Origin: Symsagittifera roscoffensis
Taxonomy: Eukaryota > Xenacoelomorpha > Acoela > Convolutidae
NCBI RefSeq assembly: GCF_963678635.1
Contig: NC_087064.1
Location: 47,537,346-47,601,345 of the forward strand
DNA length: 64,000 nt
Direction: 5' to 3'
Shown piece after piece: positions 1 through 11,609 of this stretch. A program made the translations under genes and the position numbers. A model generated the notes under the pieces. That model worked only from the letters and a program-made list of their open reading frames with translations, ran no database searches and was not told where the DNA came from. The number at the start of each line of letters is the position of its first letter. Position 1 is the stretch's first letter.

Positions 1-3000
1 TCTATATCTTCTTAGGTTAAAATTATAATGAGTTGGGGTTTTAACGCAGAGCGTTTTTGACATTCGATTTTGTTTAGTAGACTTAAGTAACTGTCATTTT
101 AGGAACAAGAACACGAAGACGAAATAAAAAGAGACAAGCGTCACGGTTTCCTATTTGCAAAATAAAACAGTTAGGCGTCAAGTATACTCAATAAAGATTC
201 AAAGTTTTGGTTTTAACCATTTGAGTATCAAATTTATTGCTAAGCTAGAGAGGATAAAAGACCTGAAGGGTGACCATTGCGAGTCACTTGCCGTAAAACA
301 TTTACAAATAATTGCGTTTTTTCTTGTATTAATACTTTAATACAACACTATAAAAACCTTTTTTTAGTTTTCAAACGTGAAGGACTGCATGAAAAGGAGC
401 TCCTCTTACTGTAATTGCACCGCCGGATTTTCTCTTCTGTTAATTCGAAAAACGTTGCTATACTTTCGTTTGTTAGGTTTTCAATAATTAGATTTGTTCA
501 AGCTGAGTTTCTTTACCTTTTTATGTTCGTGAGATACTTAAATGTTTTCGAGTTTTTGACTTTTGAAAAGGTTGCTTCTAGTCTAGTTCTGCTTTTTACC
601 GTATATATTTTTGATATTTTGAATGTGTATGTGTTTGCAGGTGAAATGAAACTCAGCTTTGCTTCTGTGTGATTCCAACTGCATTTTTTTCTACTAGTCA
701 TTACTTGAATCTCAAATTCAAATACATGCAATTTAAAATCCCAAGAATTTTTACAGGAAAGTTGTGCTTAAACCAGTTCAATCGCGAGTTAAAGGGGATT
801 TCGTACCTCTGACTACCCATAAAGACTCTTTCTTTGGCATTAGTTTACAATATTCAGTTTGGTTGACTAACCCTTAAGTTTTTATGAAGCGCATTTTTTT
901 CAAAACTTCATCGTAGATAAAACATCAACGGAAAAATATGAACTCGAATTTAAAAAGATACTTTTTCTGCGACCTTTTTTCGTGAAGAACTTTTGTCAAA
1001 AGCATAGAAATTTCTTCTTTTTTTCGAACATTTTAACATTTATACAAAAATTTTTCAGAACGCTGAAGGGCAATCTTGGTTCATAATATGCAAAAATTGT
1101 TTTCAATTTTACTTTGAGACGTTATTGACTCCAGTATAATGTCAGAACACAAAGAAATTACGCAATATTGGTTTGCAAACAAAAAAGAACAGGCTTTGAA
1201 ACAGTACTGCGAAAACAAAATTCAACTCGCCGAATTTAAGGAAAACGACAACTCACAAGGTTCGAAAAATAATTTTAAACTTCAAAATTTTGGTTTAAGC
1301 TCCCCTATGGGAGCGCTATTCGCATTTCGCCGCTATGCGGCGATATGCGGCTCTAAATTTTCTCTGAAGTCCTACCCTTTGTTGGCAAGCTCGCAACACA
1401 TTGTAGCGACTACGGCGGTGAGTATGTTACAAGTTGTATGTTTTTCCGAGTTGTCTTACACTATGAAACTCACAATTTTCGGCGAAATTGCCAATTTTTG
1501 CTAAAGTTGACAGATGAAAATGTTCAAGTGGTGATGTTAATGATTTGAGAATGGAAAAGATTCGGGAGGTTTTTTATTGGTGTTTTAGGCCAGGACACAC
1601 TGTTCTATTCTACTGCGACCTGAACACCAAATATATTTGTCAAATTATCCAATTTAACCGAAAATTGTAGAGACAATTAATCATAAAAGCTTCAATGTTA
1701 ACTCACTAGGCTTTTCTGGGTTATTTTACGCCTGGTTTTGGCATTAACCGCGTTGTATATGGCGTTTGATCTTGAAAGTTGATTCTAAGAAAGGCAACCA
1801 AAATCATAAAACTGGAAGCCAGTTTCGAAGTTGTCCTCACTTTATCCTAATTAGATGAAAAGTTGTTCATGCCAACAAAAGTGCACGTGGCCAAACTACA
1901 AGCATGCAGTATCATTGTTTTATTGCTCGTCAAATAAGTCGAACTAATAAACATTCTAGTGTTCGGACAGTTTTTCTCGTTCAACCAACCCTGTATGCAA
2001 CCATTTTTCTCCCGGCTCTCTCAAAATTGCCTCTATAACTCTAAAACACTACAATATTTCTCTTCGAGCACTTTGAACTTTAAATAGGCAAGAGGGAAAT
2101 GCTTTAATAAGTCTAGATAGTCCGCTTAGGCCAATGGGCCGTGTCTTTCTCGCAAGTTTCGAGATAAGGTCTGAACTTTAAACCAGACTAGACGTAGTTC
2201 CAATTACAGTTTGTCTAGATCCTTCATTTGTTTCTTACTCTGCTTCCGGGTGTCGAGCACGGCTTGTTTCTGTTGCACTTCTCTTAGCAACGGGTAATGT
2301 GTTATTTCGGATTAGCCCCATGTACGTTTTGGACAGTTTGACCCGTTTGTGGATCCCTCGTTATGTTTATTTTGATTTAGCAACCGCACCAGAAGGGATT
2401 GTTATAATGTTTAGAGGAATTCGAAACACTTTGAACAATTTTATACTATAATTGCAACATGGAAATGATTAGTTCATGCGGAAGTATTTAAAGGCGTTTT
2501 AAGAGGCCTGGATGGAACTTCTGCCAAATTTTACTTTTCATCTCCAAACAATTTTTCTATCGCGTCTGCTGATCAAAAAAAGTTTTTCAGTTTTTGCTAA
2601 GCTGTATATCAATGCTCGAGATGCAAAAAATTGAAACTGATGCTAATTGCGACTATATAAGAACTAAATGTTTTGGATTTTAATTGCATTTTTTGTAATA
2701 TACGGTGCTGATTCAATTTATCCGGACAAAACGCTATAAACTTGAATTTAAAACACCTTTTTCTGAAACTGGGTTGATTTAAGTTAAACAATTATGAACA
2801 AAACATGCTTCGAGTTTTAGCAGAATTATTTAAGCGAGTAATTTTGCGAAATGCGGGTCCAAAGTTTAACGCAAAAACGGATCTTTTTGTTTTTTTTAGT
2901 TAACCAAAAATTACGCCAAAAATTACTGAGAAGAATTATATCAAGTGAGCCTCTTATGTAGTGCAACAAAATTTGGGAAGAGTATGATCTCCAAAATATT

Positions 3001-3898
3001 GTAAAATTTAAATTGTTTTTGGTTATTAGACAGAAAATGTCATTTTTACAAAATAAAACACCCATTTTTTCAGTTGGGCTACATAAGAGACTCGTTCTGA
3101 TTTAATTTTTTCAGTAATTGACTCGGTAGTTTCGGCGTAATTTTTTCGGGCCGAAAGTTGTCTTAACACATTCCATCATAGTAAGGTTTGTCTCCGTCAT
3201 TTTTCGTCTAAAATCAAGCCAAAAGCTTGTTTTACATTTCATTTTTTGATACACAATATTGAATGACTCAAGTTTGGAAATCAGTTTCGAAATCAAATGA
3301 CGCAAGTTAATTTTCAAATTGAAGAGTGTTTAGAGGTTCCGTTCAGATATACTCTCTGACTATTTAAGATAACGCATAGGAACAGATTTAAATGAAAATT
3401 AATTCAGTTTTGTCGTAAATTTTGCAAATATCACAGATTATTCCGACCACAGTTATCTTGCTATTGCTTTTCAACTTTTTAAACTTAATAAAAAAATTAA
3501 AAATTTAAACTTAAGAATAGAAATGAAAAGGCTTCTGTCGGAATCAATTTTCCACTCTCTCAAATCGATGTCTAAATAGCAAAACAAGACACTGAGACGA
3601 TTCAAGTATTTGATCCCTGATATGATTCATACTTTAAGTGATCTTTAACCGGACTTGAGTTAACTTATTTAGGTCGTGACGGTTTTTTTGTCGTTTTTTT
3701 CTCAGGAAAACTTTTAGAAATGTCGAAGCTCGAACTTGACTTTTCACGGTTTGATTTTTGGTTTGTATTTATTTTCAATTAATGGCATCAGCTAAAAGGG
3801 CATATTTTGCAGAAAATATTCGTAAATAATCTGTCGTTTTTTTTCAGTTCTCGATTTCTTTGATACTTTTCTAGCTGTCTGTTGGCTATCCGTTATCA
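1..3898. other. AT-rich intergenic or intronic DNA, no gene seen
   Basis: No coding exon is recognisable on either strand. All open frames are short and of AT-rich composition. The only local structure is around 1300-1360, where two GC-rich palindromes sit close together (GCTCCC...GGGAGC and CGCCGC...GCGGCG). This stretch may belong to a long intron upstream of the TRPM exons, since the first TRPM exon in the window starts at a splice acceptor, but no upstream exon was found here. Confidence 0.5.
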
Positions 3899-4116
3899 GG
3901 TTTCCGTTTGGATCCTTTAGAAGAAAGTAAGGAATTTTTCTGTCAGCTATGATTTGTTTTTCAGATATGCTTTGATCTAACCTTCAGACTCGATTAAATT
4001 TTGTAAGGTTTCCGTTTGGATCCTTTAGAAGAAAGTAACGAATTTTTCTGTCAGCTATGATTTGTTTTTCAGATAAGCTTTGATCTAAAATTCAGACTCG
4101 ATTAATTTTTGTAAGG
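3899..4116. repeat. 108-bp tandem duplication
   Basis: Two head-to-tail copies of a 108-bp unit begin at 3899 and 4007, each opening with GGTTTCCGTTTGGATCC. They differ at only a few positions (for example AAGTAAGG versus AAGTAACG). No coding content is seen. Confidence 0.9.
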
Positions 4117-4593
4117 TTATTAGTGAATATTGAATATTGCCTAAAAATCTGCCCACGTACGCTCCTTGATTATGAAATTACTTTACTCGCAGAACCGGAT
4201 AATTATTCAATTTGAATCGTTTTTATTTTTTTGAGCAAACAATTTGAACATAACCTAGCGTTACTGAACCCATATTGGGACATAAGAAATTAGACAAGCA
4301 ACTTAGATGTAACCAGAACAAAAAATTTTAAAAATACAATTATGGGAAATTAGACGTAATTGTGTTGTTTTTGTGCCTAAAAATTGTTTACTGACTAACA
4401 TCAATTTTTCATGTAAGCATTCTTTAATGCAAATCAATTTTTCACATGAGGCAATTGCCTAATTTAGGCTTTTCAAAATTGTTTTATAATATTTGGATTA
4501 ATGTTTTATAAATATTCATTATTACACTAGCCAGCAGCTAGTGTATTAGTCAGAACCTTTTTTCTAACCTAACTTACATATAAAAGTGTTCAT

Positions 4594-5469
4594 TATTTGG
4601 TGGCAAAGTGATCATTATTTGACGGCGCTTTTGCTATAATCACGATCTGTGGCATTTGAAATTTCATAGCATCTGTTCTGTGCTTTATTTGTGGCTAGTG
4701 TTTGTGATCAATTCAGCTTTCGTGGCTCAGTGCTTAGTGCGTGCGATTCAAAGTCTCTCGGATATCGAATCTGGGATGTAACCGAATTTTTACTAATTTG
4801 AGGCGCGCGATTCAAAATCGGTCGGAGGTCGAATCTGGGATGCCGAATTTTTACTAATTTGAGGCTTGTTTCTACTTCTTATTGCTTTTTATAGAGCTGT
4901 TTTTGTTGTGTTCTCGCTAGTGTTTGCAAAACGAAGCTTCACCGCTGTGTAAATATTTTGATATTCAATGGGAATATATACTCTCTATGGTTAATTTTTA
5001 TTTTAAGCCTTTAGGTTTGTTAGTTCTTCGCTTTTCGTCCAAAATTCTAGTTTCAGGAACTTTGCGAAAGAATTTCACGTCTATTTTTTTATTGAAACCT
5101 CAATGCTTAAAATAAAATTCACCATAGAGAGTATATATTCCCATTAAATATCAAAATATTTACACAGCGGCGAAGCTTCATTTTGCAAACACTAGAGCGA
5201 ACACAACAAAAACAGCTCTATAAAAAGCAATAAGAAGTAGAAACAAGCCTCAAATTAGTAAAAATTTGGTTACATCCCAGATTCGATCTCTGACTGATCG
5301 CGCCACAGAGGTTTTGAATCGCACGCACTAAGCCATGAGCCACGGAAGCTGAATTGATCACAAATACTAGCCACGAAGAAGCACAGAACAGTTGTTATGA
5401 AATTTCAAATGCTCGGAGCGTGATTATAGCAAATGTGCCGTCAAATAATAATCACTTTGCCACCAAATA
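4594..5469. repeat. Foldback made of two tail-to-tail tRNA-derived SINEs
   Basis: The left arm (4594-4990) and right arm (5122-5469) are inverted copies of one tRNA-derived SINE around a 131-bp spacer. Each arm carries a Pol III A-box-like stretch (GTGGCTCAGTGCTTAGTGCG near 4722 in the left arm) and a B-box-like GGTCGAATCTGGG, and ends in the tail module GAAGCTTCACCGCTGTGTAAA. The left arm is longer because the B-box segment is tandemly duplicated (about 4750-4866). The inner ends pair exactly (GGGAATATATACTCTCTATGG). A third copy of the SINE lies at 18829-19090. Confidence 0.8.
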
Positions 5470-6780
5470 GGCTTGAAATTTTTTCGGAAAGTTCCTGTAA
5501 CTCACTTATATCGTTTGCAGTTACTAAATGCACGTTATTTCAGCCAACCCCAATAGATATAAATTGTGGAGCCGGTGTTAAAAATTGAAATCATGTCTTT
5601 TTTTGTAAATTTTATCGTTTTATTTACAAAGGAAGTTATAGTTTTAATTTGGACTTTTTATTGAAATTAAGCAAGCTATATCAGTTGTACATGACCTCGA
5701 AAGCTTGTGTGTTTGTGTAGCGAGAAGAATTTTGAAAAAAAACCTAATTAAGCCAAATGAATTGCCGCTCGGAACATCTAGACTTTTGTCGTGGTATGAT
5801 CAGTCCTTTTTTTTCGTTTTCTGTTTTTTTTAAAGAAAATTTCACCTTGAGTTCACAGTTTTTTGTAATCATGAGATGAGAGTTATCGATTCTTGTCCTT
5901 TTCACGCACATCTTAGAAACGTCGTATAAGATTCATTGTGATATCATATCGGAATATTTGTGGGCATGATGAAGGCTAATTTTTAAACTGTTGAATATTT
6001 TCTTTCATTTAATTTCACCCGTCATTGATTATGGAAAAATTGAAATTTAGTTAAGGAATTTTTTTTTATATTTATATATGTTTGATTGTTAGCCATTTTA
6101 GTGAATAAATAAATGGAACTAAAGCTTTTTAAAAGAAATATAAAATGAATAAAGACATAGTATATTCTAATCTACAAGCTTAGCCCTCTCTATTTTTTTT
6201 ACAATCAATAAGAAAGTTTTGCTTTATTTGTTTGGTGAAACATAATGTGTTTGACGATTTTTCTGTAATCAAAACAGTTTTGATTCCACATCGATTGGAA
6301 TGAAACAGGATGTTCCGTGTACATAGGACTTTCGTGAAATAGAAATTTTATTTGATTGGATCAACGAAGCGAAATTACATAATTTTTGTTCTAATCACCC
6401 CCAAGTTTGGGAAAGAACTGTCTCATCATGTTGTTTTTTCTTGCAATAGTATGCAACTCAAAGATCATTTTTAGAGCATCGTATGTGGTATTATAATAAC
6501 GCTCTTACATTTGCTATTCGAGTTCCAAAAAGATGCTTCGGAAAAATTCTCAGTGTCGAGAAAAAATGGATTGTTTTATAATCGCTGGAGTCTACTTGCC
6601 CTGAATGTTCTGGTTTTCCTTCAATGTCTATGCAGAAGTGTTCAATATAAAGTTTTTATTTTTTAACACGAAAATTAATATTTTTTCCAAAACATTCCTC
6701 CACGCCATATTTAAAGTACAAAAATATATATATTTTTATCAAATTGCAACATATTAATTAGAACAACTGGCATGCATCAA
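5470..6780. other. AT-rich DNA, nothing recognised
   Basis: No exon, RNA gene or clear repeat boundary is seen between the SINE foldback and the next dispersed repeat. Open frames are all under 60 codons. Confidence 0.4.
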
Positions 6781-7075
6781 TTCGATTTAGATTGATTTCT
6801 GAGACGGAGTAAATTGTGTTGATAACAAGAATTATAATGCTGATTAGTTTTCCCAAATTGGCCAACCTGGTAATTTTCAAACCCTCACAACTTTGCGAAA
6901 AACTATCACTCGTAAAATATCGTTTTACATTTTCGCTCAGTACGTAAACATTTTTCAGATCATATAAAAAACCCTGCTATAATGGCTGGTGAAAAAATTT
7001 TTCTGGAGAAAAAAACCACCCCAAGCAAAAACATTCCGGTCACTTTCTTCGAAAGTCGGAACAATAAGAAATGTT
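6780..7075 (+). repeat. Dispersed repeat family R1, fragment
   Basis: This segment shares ordered blocks with other loci: a 'CCCAAATTGGCCAA' block, then AATGGCTGGTGAAAAAA, then CACCCCAAGCAAAAACATTCC, then CGAAAGTCGGAACAATAA. Related copies lie at about 13790-14340, 15300-15690, 16031-16260, 16980-17290, 44075-44670 and 56540-56740. No coding capacity is seen, so it is probably a non-autonomous element. Confidence 0.6.
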
Positions 7076-7284
7076 GTTTCTGGTGGTCCATTTTTACAGC
7101 AATTTGAGTCTTCTCATTGTATAATTATCTTTTTCTGCTCAAACTAGTTAGCGACTGAAGTATTATTTGATCAGTGGTTTTGCAAAGTTACTCAGCATCT
7201 GATCTAGCTATATACGTTCTATTCAGCGCACTTTTTGCTACCTACTATCCAAAAAAAATATGCTTTAAATTATCTTGAGAAAAA

Positions 7285-7360
7285 TAGCCATGGATTAGTA
7301 GTTGAGGAACGTAACTCTGTATCCGGATGTTCGTGTCCGAGTCCCGTATTGTCATGTTTT
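7285..7360 (+). repeat. Possible tRNA-derived SINE head
   Basis: A tRNA-like stretch contains TTAGTAGTTGAGGAACG (A-box-like) followed about 40 nt later by GTGTCCGAGTCCCG (degenerate B-box). It cannot be folded into a convincing cloverleaf, so a SINE head or tRNA relic is the most I can support. Confidence 0.3.
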
Positions 7361-8277
7361 TTTCTTTTGTTGATTTTAGTGTTATAGTTTTATTTTTATT
7401 TTAGAGCTTCTTTTTGCCTATTTCTCGCTTTTATGTTTTTGATCACTTTGTTCAGAGACTTTTGCGTTACTTGCACAGCAGCATGCTGCTCTTGTTTGAT
7501 TGTTTGATCATTGCTGGCAGTTGTTATATTAAGTGAAGATTTCGTTTGGAAACATTTGAGAAACACTCCTAAAAAGCATCTTATCCATTAGAAATTGTAT
7601 GTATTTGTGCTATTAACGCGAGTAGAACTATTGCATTGATAAATAAACATTGGCGAAAATATTGAAATAGGGTTCTTTGAACCGGGTATAGTCATCAATC
7701 ATGTTGGTTGTTATTAGAATTGTTTTGGTCGTGTGTTTTCTTTTTTTTTGTGTATGTCTTTTGCACGTTGGAAGTTCTAAAAAAACTTTCAAACTTTCTC
7801 TTTGTAGATCGAGTCCAGTGAATGTTTAGTTGTTAAATGCATCTCGTATTTTAACACATATGCTCTGAACGTAGTAGATTCTTACTGTGGAAAGGGCAAA
7901 AATAAAACTGGTTCAACTTCAATATCAAAACTAGTTCAATTCCAACCGAAACTCAATTACAATTTCTATTACAATTTCTATTACAAATTCTACTACAAAA
8001 CTTGGAATAATGATAACGTGATGCTACGAAGCCAGAGATGTTTGCAGTTACCCTGCTCATTCAGGAAATATAATCGATCTCAATTTAGTCGGTTCCAAAT
8101 GAAAGTGAAAATGTATTTTCAGCCATTAAGAAAATAATGTTGACTGTTTTTCAAGTTCTTCATGAGTGTAGAAAATACAATTGAGAAAATTCTGTGAAAG
8201 CATCCTTTTTGTTCCGACTTTCGATAAAAGCTGGAATTAACCCTTTTTAGTTAATCGTTTTTAACAGATTTTTTTAA

Positions 8278-8880
8278 ACAGAGGTGAAGTTGAGCTTCGT
8301 GCCACCTACCTCAAAATACAAAAAAAGCCAGGTAGCTAGCCGAAAGAAAATAGGGCGAAAGCCACTGAGTCGAAAAACAATTTAAAAAAAAATTTAAAAT
8401 GAAAACAATGATGCCTGGTTGCTGTGCAAATAGGACAGAATGTATCGGTTGTGTGATAAAAAAAGATCTGAAGAAAACGTAGAAATTAGGAATATTCGAC
8501 AGTCACAGAAAAATAGGCAAATTGGGCAACCGTTTTAGGTCGGAAAACGACAAGAAAAAGTTTTTTCAACTTTGCAGAAAATTTGCAAACATATCGCTAA
8601 AAAAACTTCAAAAATTAACATTTCTGGAGCTAAACTAAATTTTATTGGCCTATCCTTCTAAAAAAAAGCCTGCTCGCTTGCTTTGTTTGCTCGAAAATGA
8701 CTAAAATTCAAACCGGTTTTCTCGACACGGGGATGTCGGTTAGCCCTGAAAGGGCTTTATAATTATATATTACTCCAACCATATATAATATCATTCAGCG
8801 CAATCCGATGATTTTATGACTTTTGTGTTACCTGATCTCGCATGTTAAAAAATTTATAATAAACTACAAGGGTAGCCGGT
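8278..8880 (+). repeat. Dispersed repeat family R2, copy with tail module
   Basis: The segment opens with the recurrent module ACAGAGGTGAAGTTGAGCTTCG (inverted) and continues with GGTTGCTGTGCAAATAGGAC, then TTTTCTCGACACGGGGATGTCGG, and AGCCCTGAAAGGGCTTT. The same ordered blocks recur at about 10030-10430, 31960-32170 and 52960-53440, and in opposite orientation at 40430-40870 and 42180-42620. It is noncoding. Confidence 0.6.
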
Positions 8881-9045
8881 TGCTGTGCAAGTAGTACACA
8901 AATTGCCGACCAAATTTTCAGAAGAAAAAGTTGCCTTCAAGTTGATGGTTTTTTTTGTACGACGTGTGATGATACAACTATACGAACGCGTAGAAATTTA
9001 GTTAATTAGGCATAAACGACTCTTATTGTCTTGAAAAAATTAAAT

Positions 9046-9081
9046 TACACAGAGGCGAAGCTGAGCTTCGCACCACTTGCG
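9046..9081. repeat. Tail-module hairpin GCGAAGC-TGA-GCTTCGC
   Basis: ACACAGAGGCGAAGCTGAGCTTCGC contains a 7-bp perfect hairpin (GCGAAGC/GCTTCGC). It is the inverted form of the GCTTCGCCTCTGTGTAA module that closes many repeats in this window. Confidence 0.7.
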
Positions 9082-10029
9082 ATACAAAACAAGAAAGCCG
9101 CCAACATCTATTAAGCTCAAAAAAGAAAATAAGAAAAAAATAATTAAAAAAAAATTTATGACAATCAGAAGTTTTTGAGCCCCCTCGCCACCAAACAACA
9201 TACACCAACACACAATTTTTTTTGCTCGTCAATGGACGCAATATGAGGCCGATAAGTTGATATTAGATTGGCCGAAACCTATCAAGCCTAAAGAAAAGAG
9301 AAAAAAAGCGATAAAAAATCGTTGTCATGAAAAGTTTGAATTATATTTCTATTAAGATGTTTAGCGTTTTGAGCAATTCAGAGGTATGTATAAAAAATGT
9401 TTCCCTTAAAACGACTCGAAATTAGGTCACTAAGTTGATAATTATAGGTCGAAATTTTTTGTGCAGAAAAAAGTTTTTAATCGAAAAAAACCAAAAAAAG
9501 AAGTATGTACGATGTCAAGATTAAAATAATTCAAAAAAAATCAAATAAGCGATTTTGTTGGGTGGCAAAAATAAAGCGGAAACTAGGCCTACGTAAAGTA
9601 AACCGAAAGCGACGGTGTCGAAAATTCAAAAAATCCCAAGAAGTTTTTTTTTTAAAAATTCGAACTGCGAATTTTTCAGAAAAACTAACGAGGATGCGCA
9701 GTGAGAGTAATAGTCCAATGAGCGCGAATATACGCACATACGGCATGCATGTCGTGTAATGCATGAAGGCTGAAATCTGTGGATAAAGTTGCATACGGGA
9801 AAAAAGTTTAGTTCACGATTGCAATACTCTTGCTATCGCAAGGGAAAAAGGAAAAAATTTTTCAATTTTTTTGATTTTTTTTTCAATTTTCTGCACTAAG
9901 TATTTTAATTAAGTTCGGAAGTGTTTTTTACAATTTTCTGCTCTAAAAATTTTAATTAAGTTTTAACGTATTTTTTGCCTGAGGAGAGCTAAATTGAACT
10001 TTCAAAACTAGTATTCTTTGTTATAAAGT

Positions 10030-10430
10030 CAAGTTTTTTTAAGCCTAAATAGCTAATTTTCATATATAACAAACCTTACTCGATCGCTTTACTTGCTCAA
10101 AAATGGGCGAAAATCAAAAATTTTAAACCCAACACTAAGAATTTTTTTGGCATTTTTAATTGTCGTTCGCATCGCGACTAAAAGGTCTTCAATTTTATAT
10201 ATCACTCGACATTGTCCAATGATTATTTGTGGTACCTGATTTTGCAAGGAAAACAAAAAAATGAAAAAGAGAAAAATTAAAACACACCCGAATACAAAGT
10301 TCCTCCCCATTTTCAATGGTCGGAACAAAAATACTCCCGAATACAAAATTCTTTCCCATTTTCAATGATCGGAACAAAAAAAAGGGCGAATGATTTTTTA
10401 TCTTCGCCTCGCATGCCAATTTAAGGAGAC
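10030..10430 (+). repeat. Dispersed repeat family R2, copy with short tandem duplication
   Basis: It shares the 'TTGTCGTTCGCATCGCGACT ... TTATTTGTGGTACCTGATTTTGC' order with the copies at 31960 and 53260. Its right part holds two copies of a roughly 50-bp unit (CCGAATACAAAGTTCCTCCC / CCGAATACAAAATTCTTTCC, each followed by CATTTTCAATG..CGGAACAAAAA). Confidence 0.6.
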
Positions 10431-11304
10431 GATGCCAAAATCCTTAATTGCCGATGTTGAAAAAAAATTTAAATAAAATTTATTCAGTGGTAAGTAATCA
10501 GACCAGTGGATAGACAACTGTTGAACCAGAAATTTTTGCGCTATGAAAATTTTTGCAATTCGCCAGCTTTAATCCCCCACAAGGAAGCGCACATAAATAA
10601 GCTATCATGTGATCCTTCGGATGGCGAGTTATGAGCAAATAAGATATAGCATAAGCCGAAATTATTTAAGTCCATGATACTTGAGCGGATAAAATGTAAA
10701 ATTTTAAAAAAAAATCAAGAAAGACATAATTCAGTGACAGTTAAAAATTGGCAGATAAGATCAAAAAAATTTTGTTGACTAGACATTCCATAAGGGCATA
10801 TTTTGTTGCAGCTGGCCCTAATGATTAAAGTGATTTTGTTAAAACTCTATTTTTTATTTCATTACGCTTGCTAATCGCAAGCTTAAAAACATCTGAAAGG
10901 TATTGATATCCTGATATTTTACCTGCGATTGTTTTATGAGCGTTTTTAAGGAACTATCTATGGTTTTAAAAGCGTAGGCGCGAATCATCACGCACTGAAA
11001 ATCATTTGATAATGATTTGAGGTCAAGCTAATGGGTCATATTAAGTTCCTCTTCGACTCAAATTTACAGCACTTACTCTTATAATTTGGCTGTTGGGAAG
11101 GATAAGCAAATAAAGTACAAAATTTATGGCCAAAATATATCCGAGAGCGTTTGGCATATTCAGGGCTTTATTGCCCTGATATACGAGCGGTCTTCATAAT
11201 AAATGATGACTTGAACTTAATAATATTTTGCACCAGTATGTAGATGAAAATGAAAATCCGGCTTTCCTACGATTCGAAACTGAGACTTGTGTCGTGTTAA
11301 CTAG
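10431..11304. other. Sequence upstream of TRPM exon, nothing else recognised
   Basis: AT-rich DNA ends in the splice acceptor used by the exon at 11305 (GTGTTAACTAG). A palindrome CAGGGCTTTATTGCCCTG at about 11160-11177 is followed by ATATACGAGCGG, a variant of the recurrent 'CTCGTATCAGGGC' motif in inverse orientation. I see no upstream TRPM exon. Confidence 0.45.
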
Positions 11305-11609
11305 GTGAAGCTGGTGATCTGGTGCAGTAGTGAGTGGAATCTTCTCGATGTGACCTACCTCAGTATGGGTATCGTGGCGTTCTTCTGCTCTGTGACTGAG
11401 GGATGGCCCATGACCATAGCCAGAGCGCTTTATGGTGTCACTTCGATTCTTATGTGGATCAGACTGCTCCGGTTTTATCTGGCTAGCGAGAAGCTCGGAA
11501 GCATGTGGATCATGATAAGAAGGATGCTGTGGGAGACGATGATCTTCATGACTCACATGGGCATTATGATCATAGCTTCGGGCATTTCACTGTACTGTAT
11601 CAATAACAA
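11305..11609 (+). CDS. TRPM exon: S3, S4 and S5 helices
   Basis: The exon follows acceptor TTAACTAG and ends at donor AA|GTTAGT. Translation starts in phase 0 and gives about 101 codons. WNLLDV (residues 11-16) opens S3. ARALYGVTSILMWIRLLRFY (about 38-57) is S4, with few positive charges as in TRPM. KLGSMWIMIRRMLWE (about 62-76) is the S4-S5 linker, and the hydrophobic stretch to GISLYCINN is S5. The exon ends two bases into a codon, completed by A from the next exon to give Lys. Confidence 0.88.
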
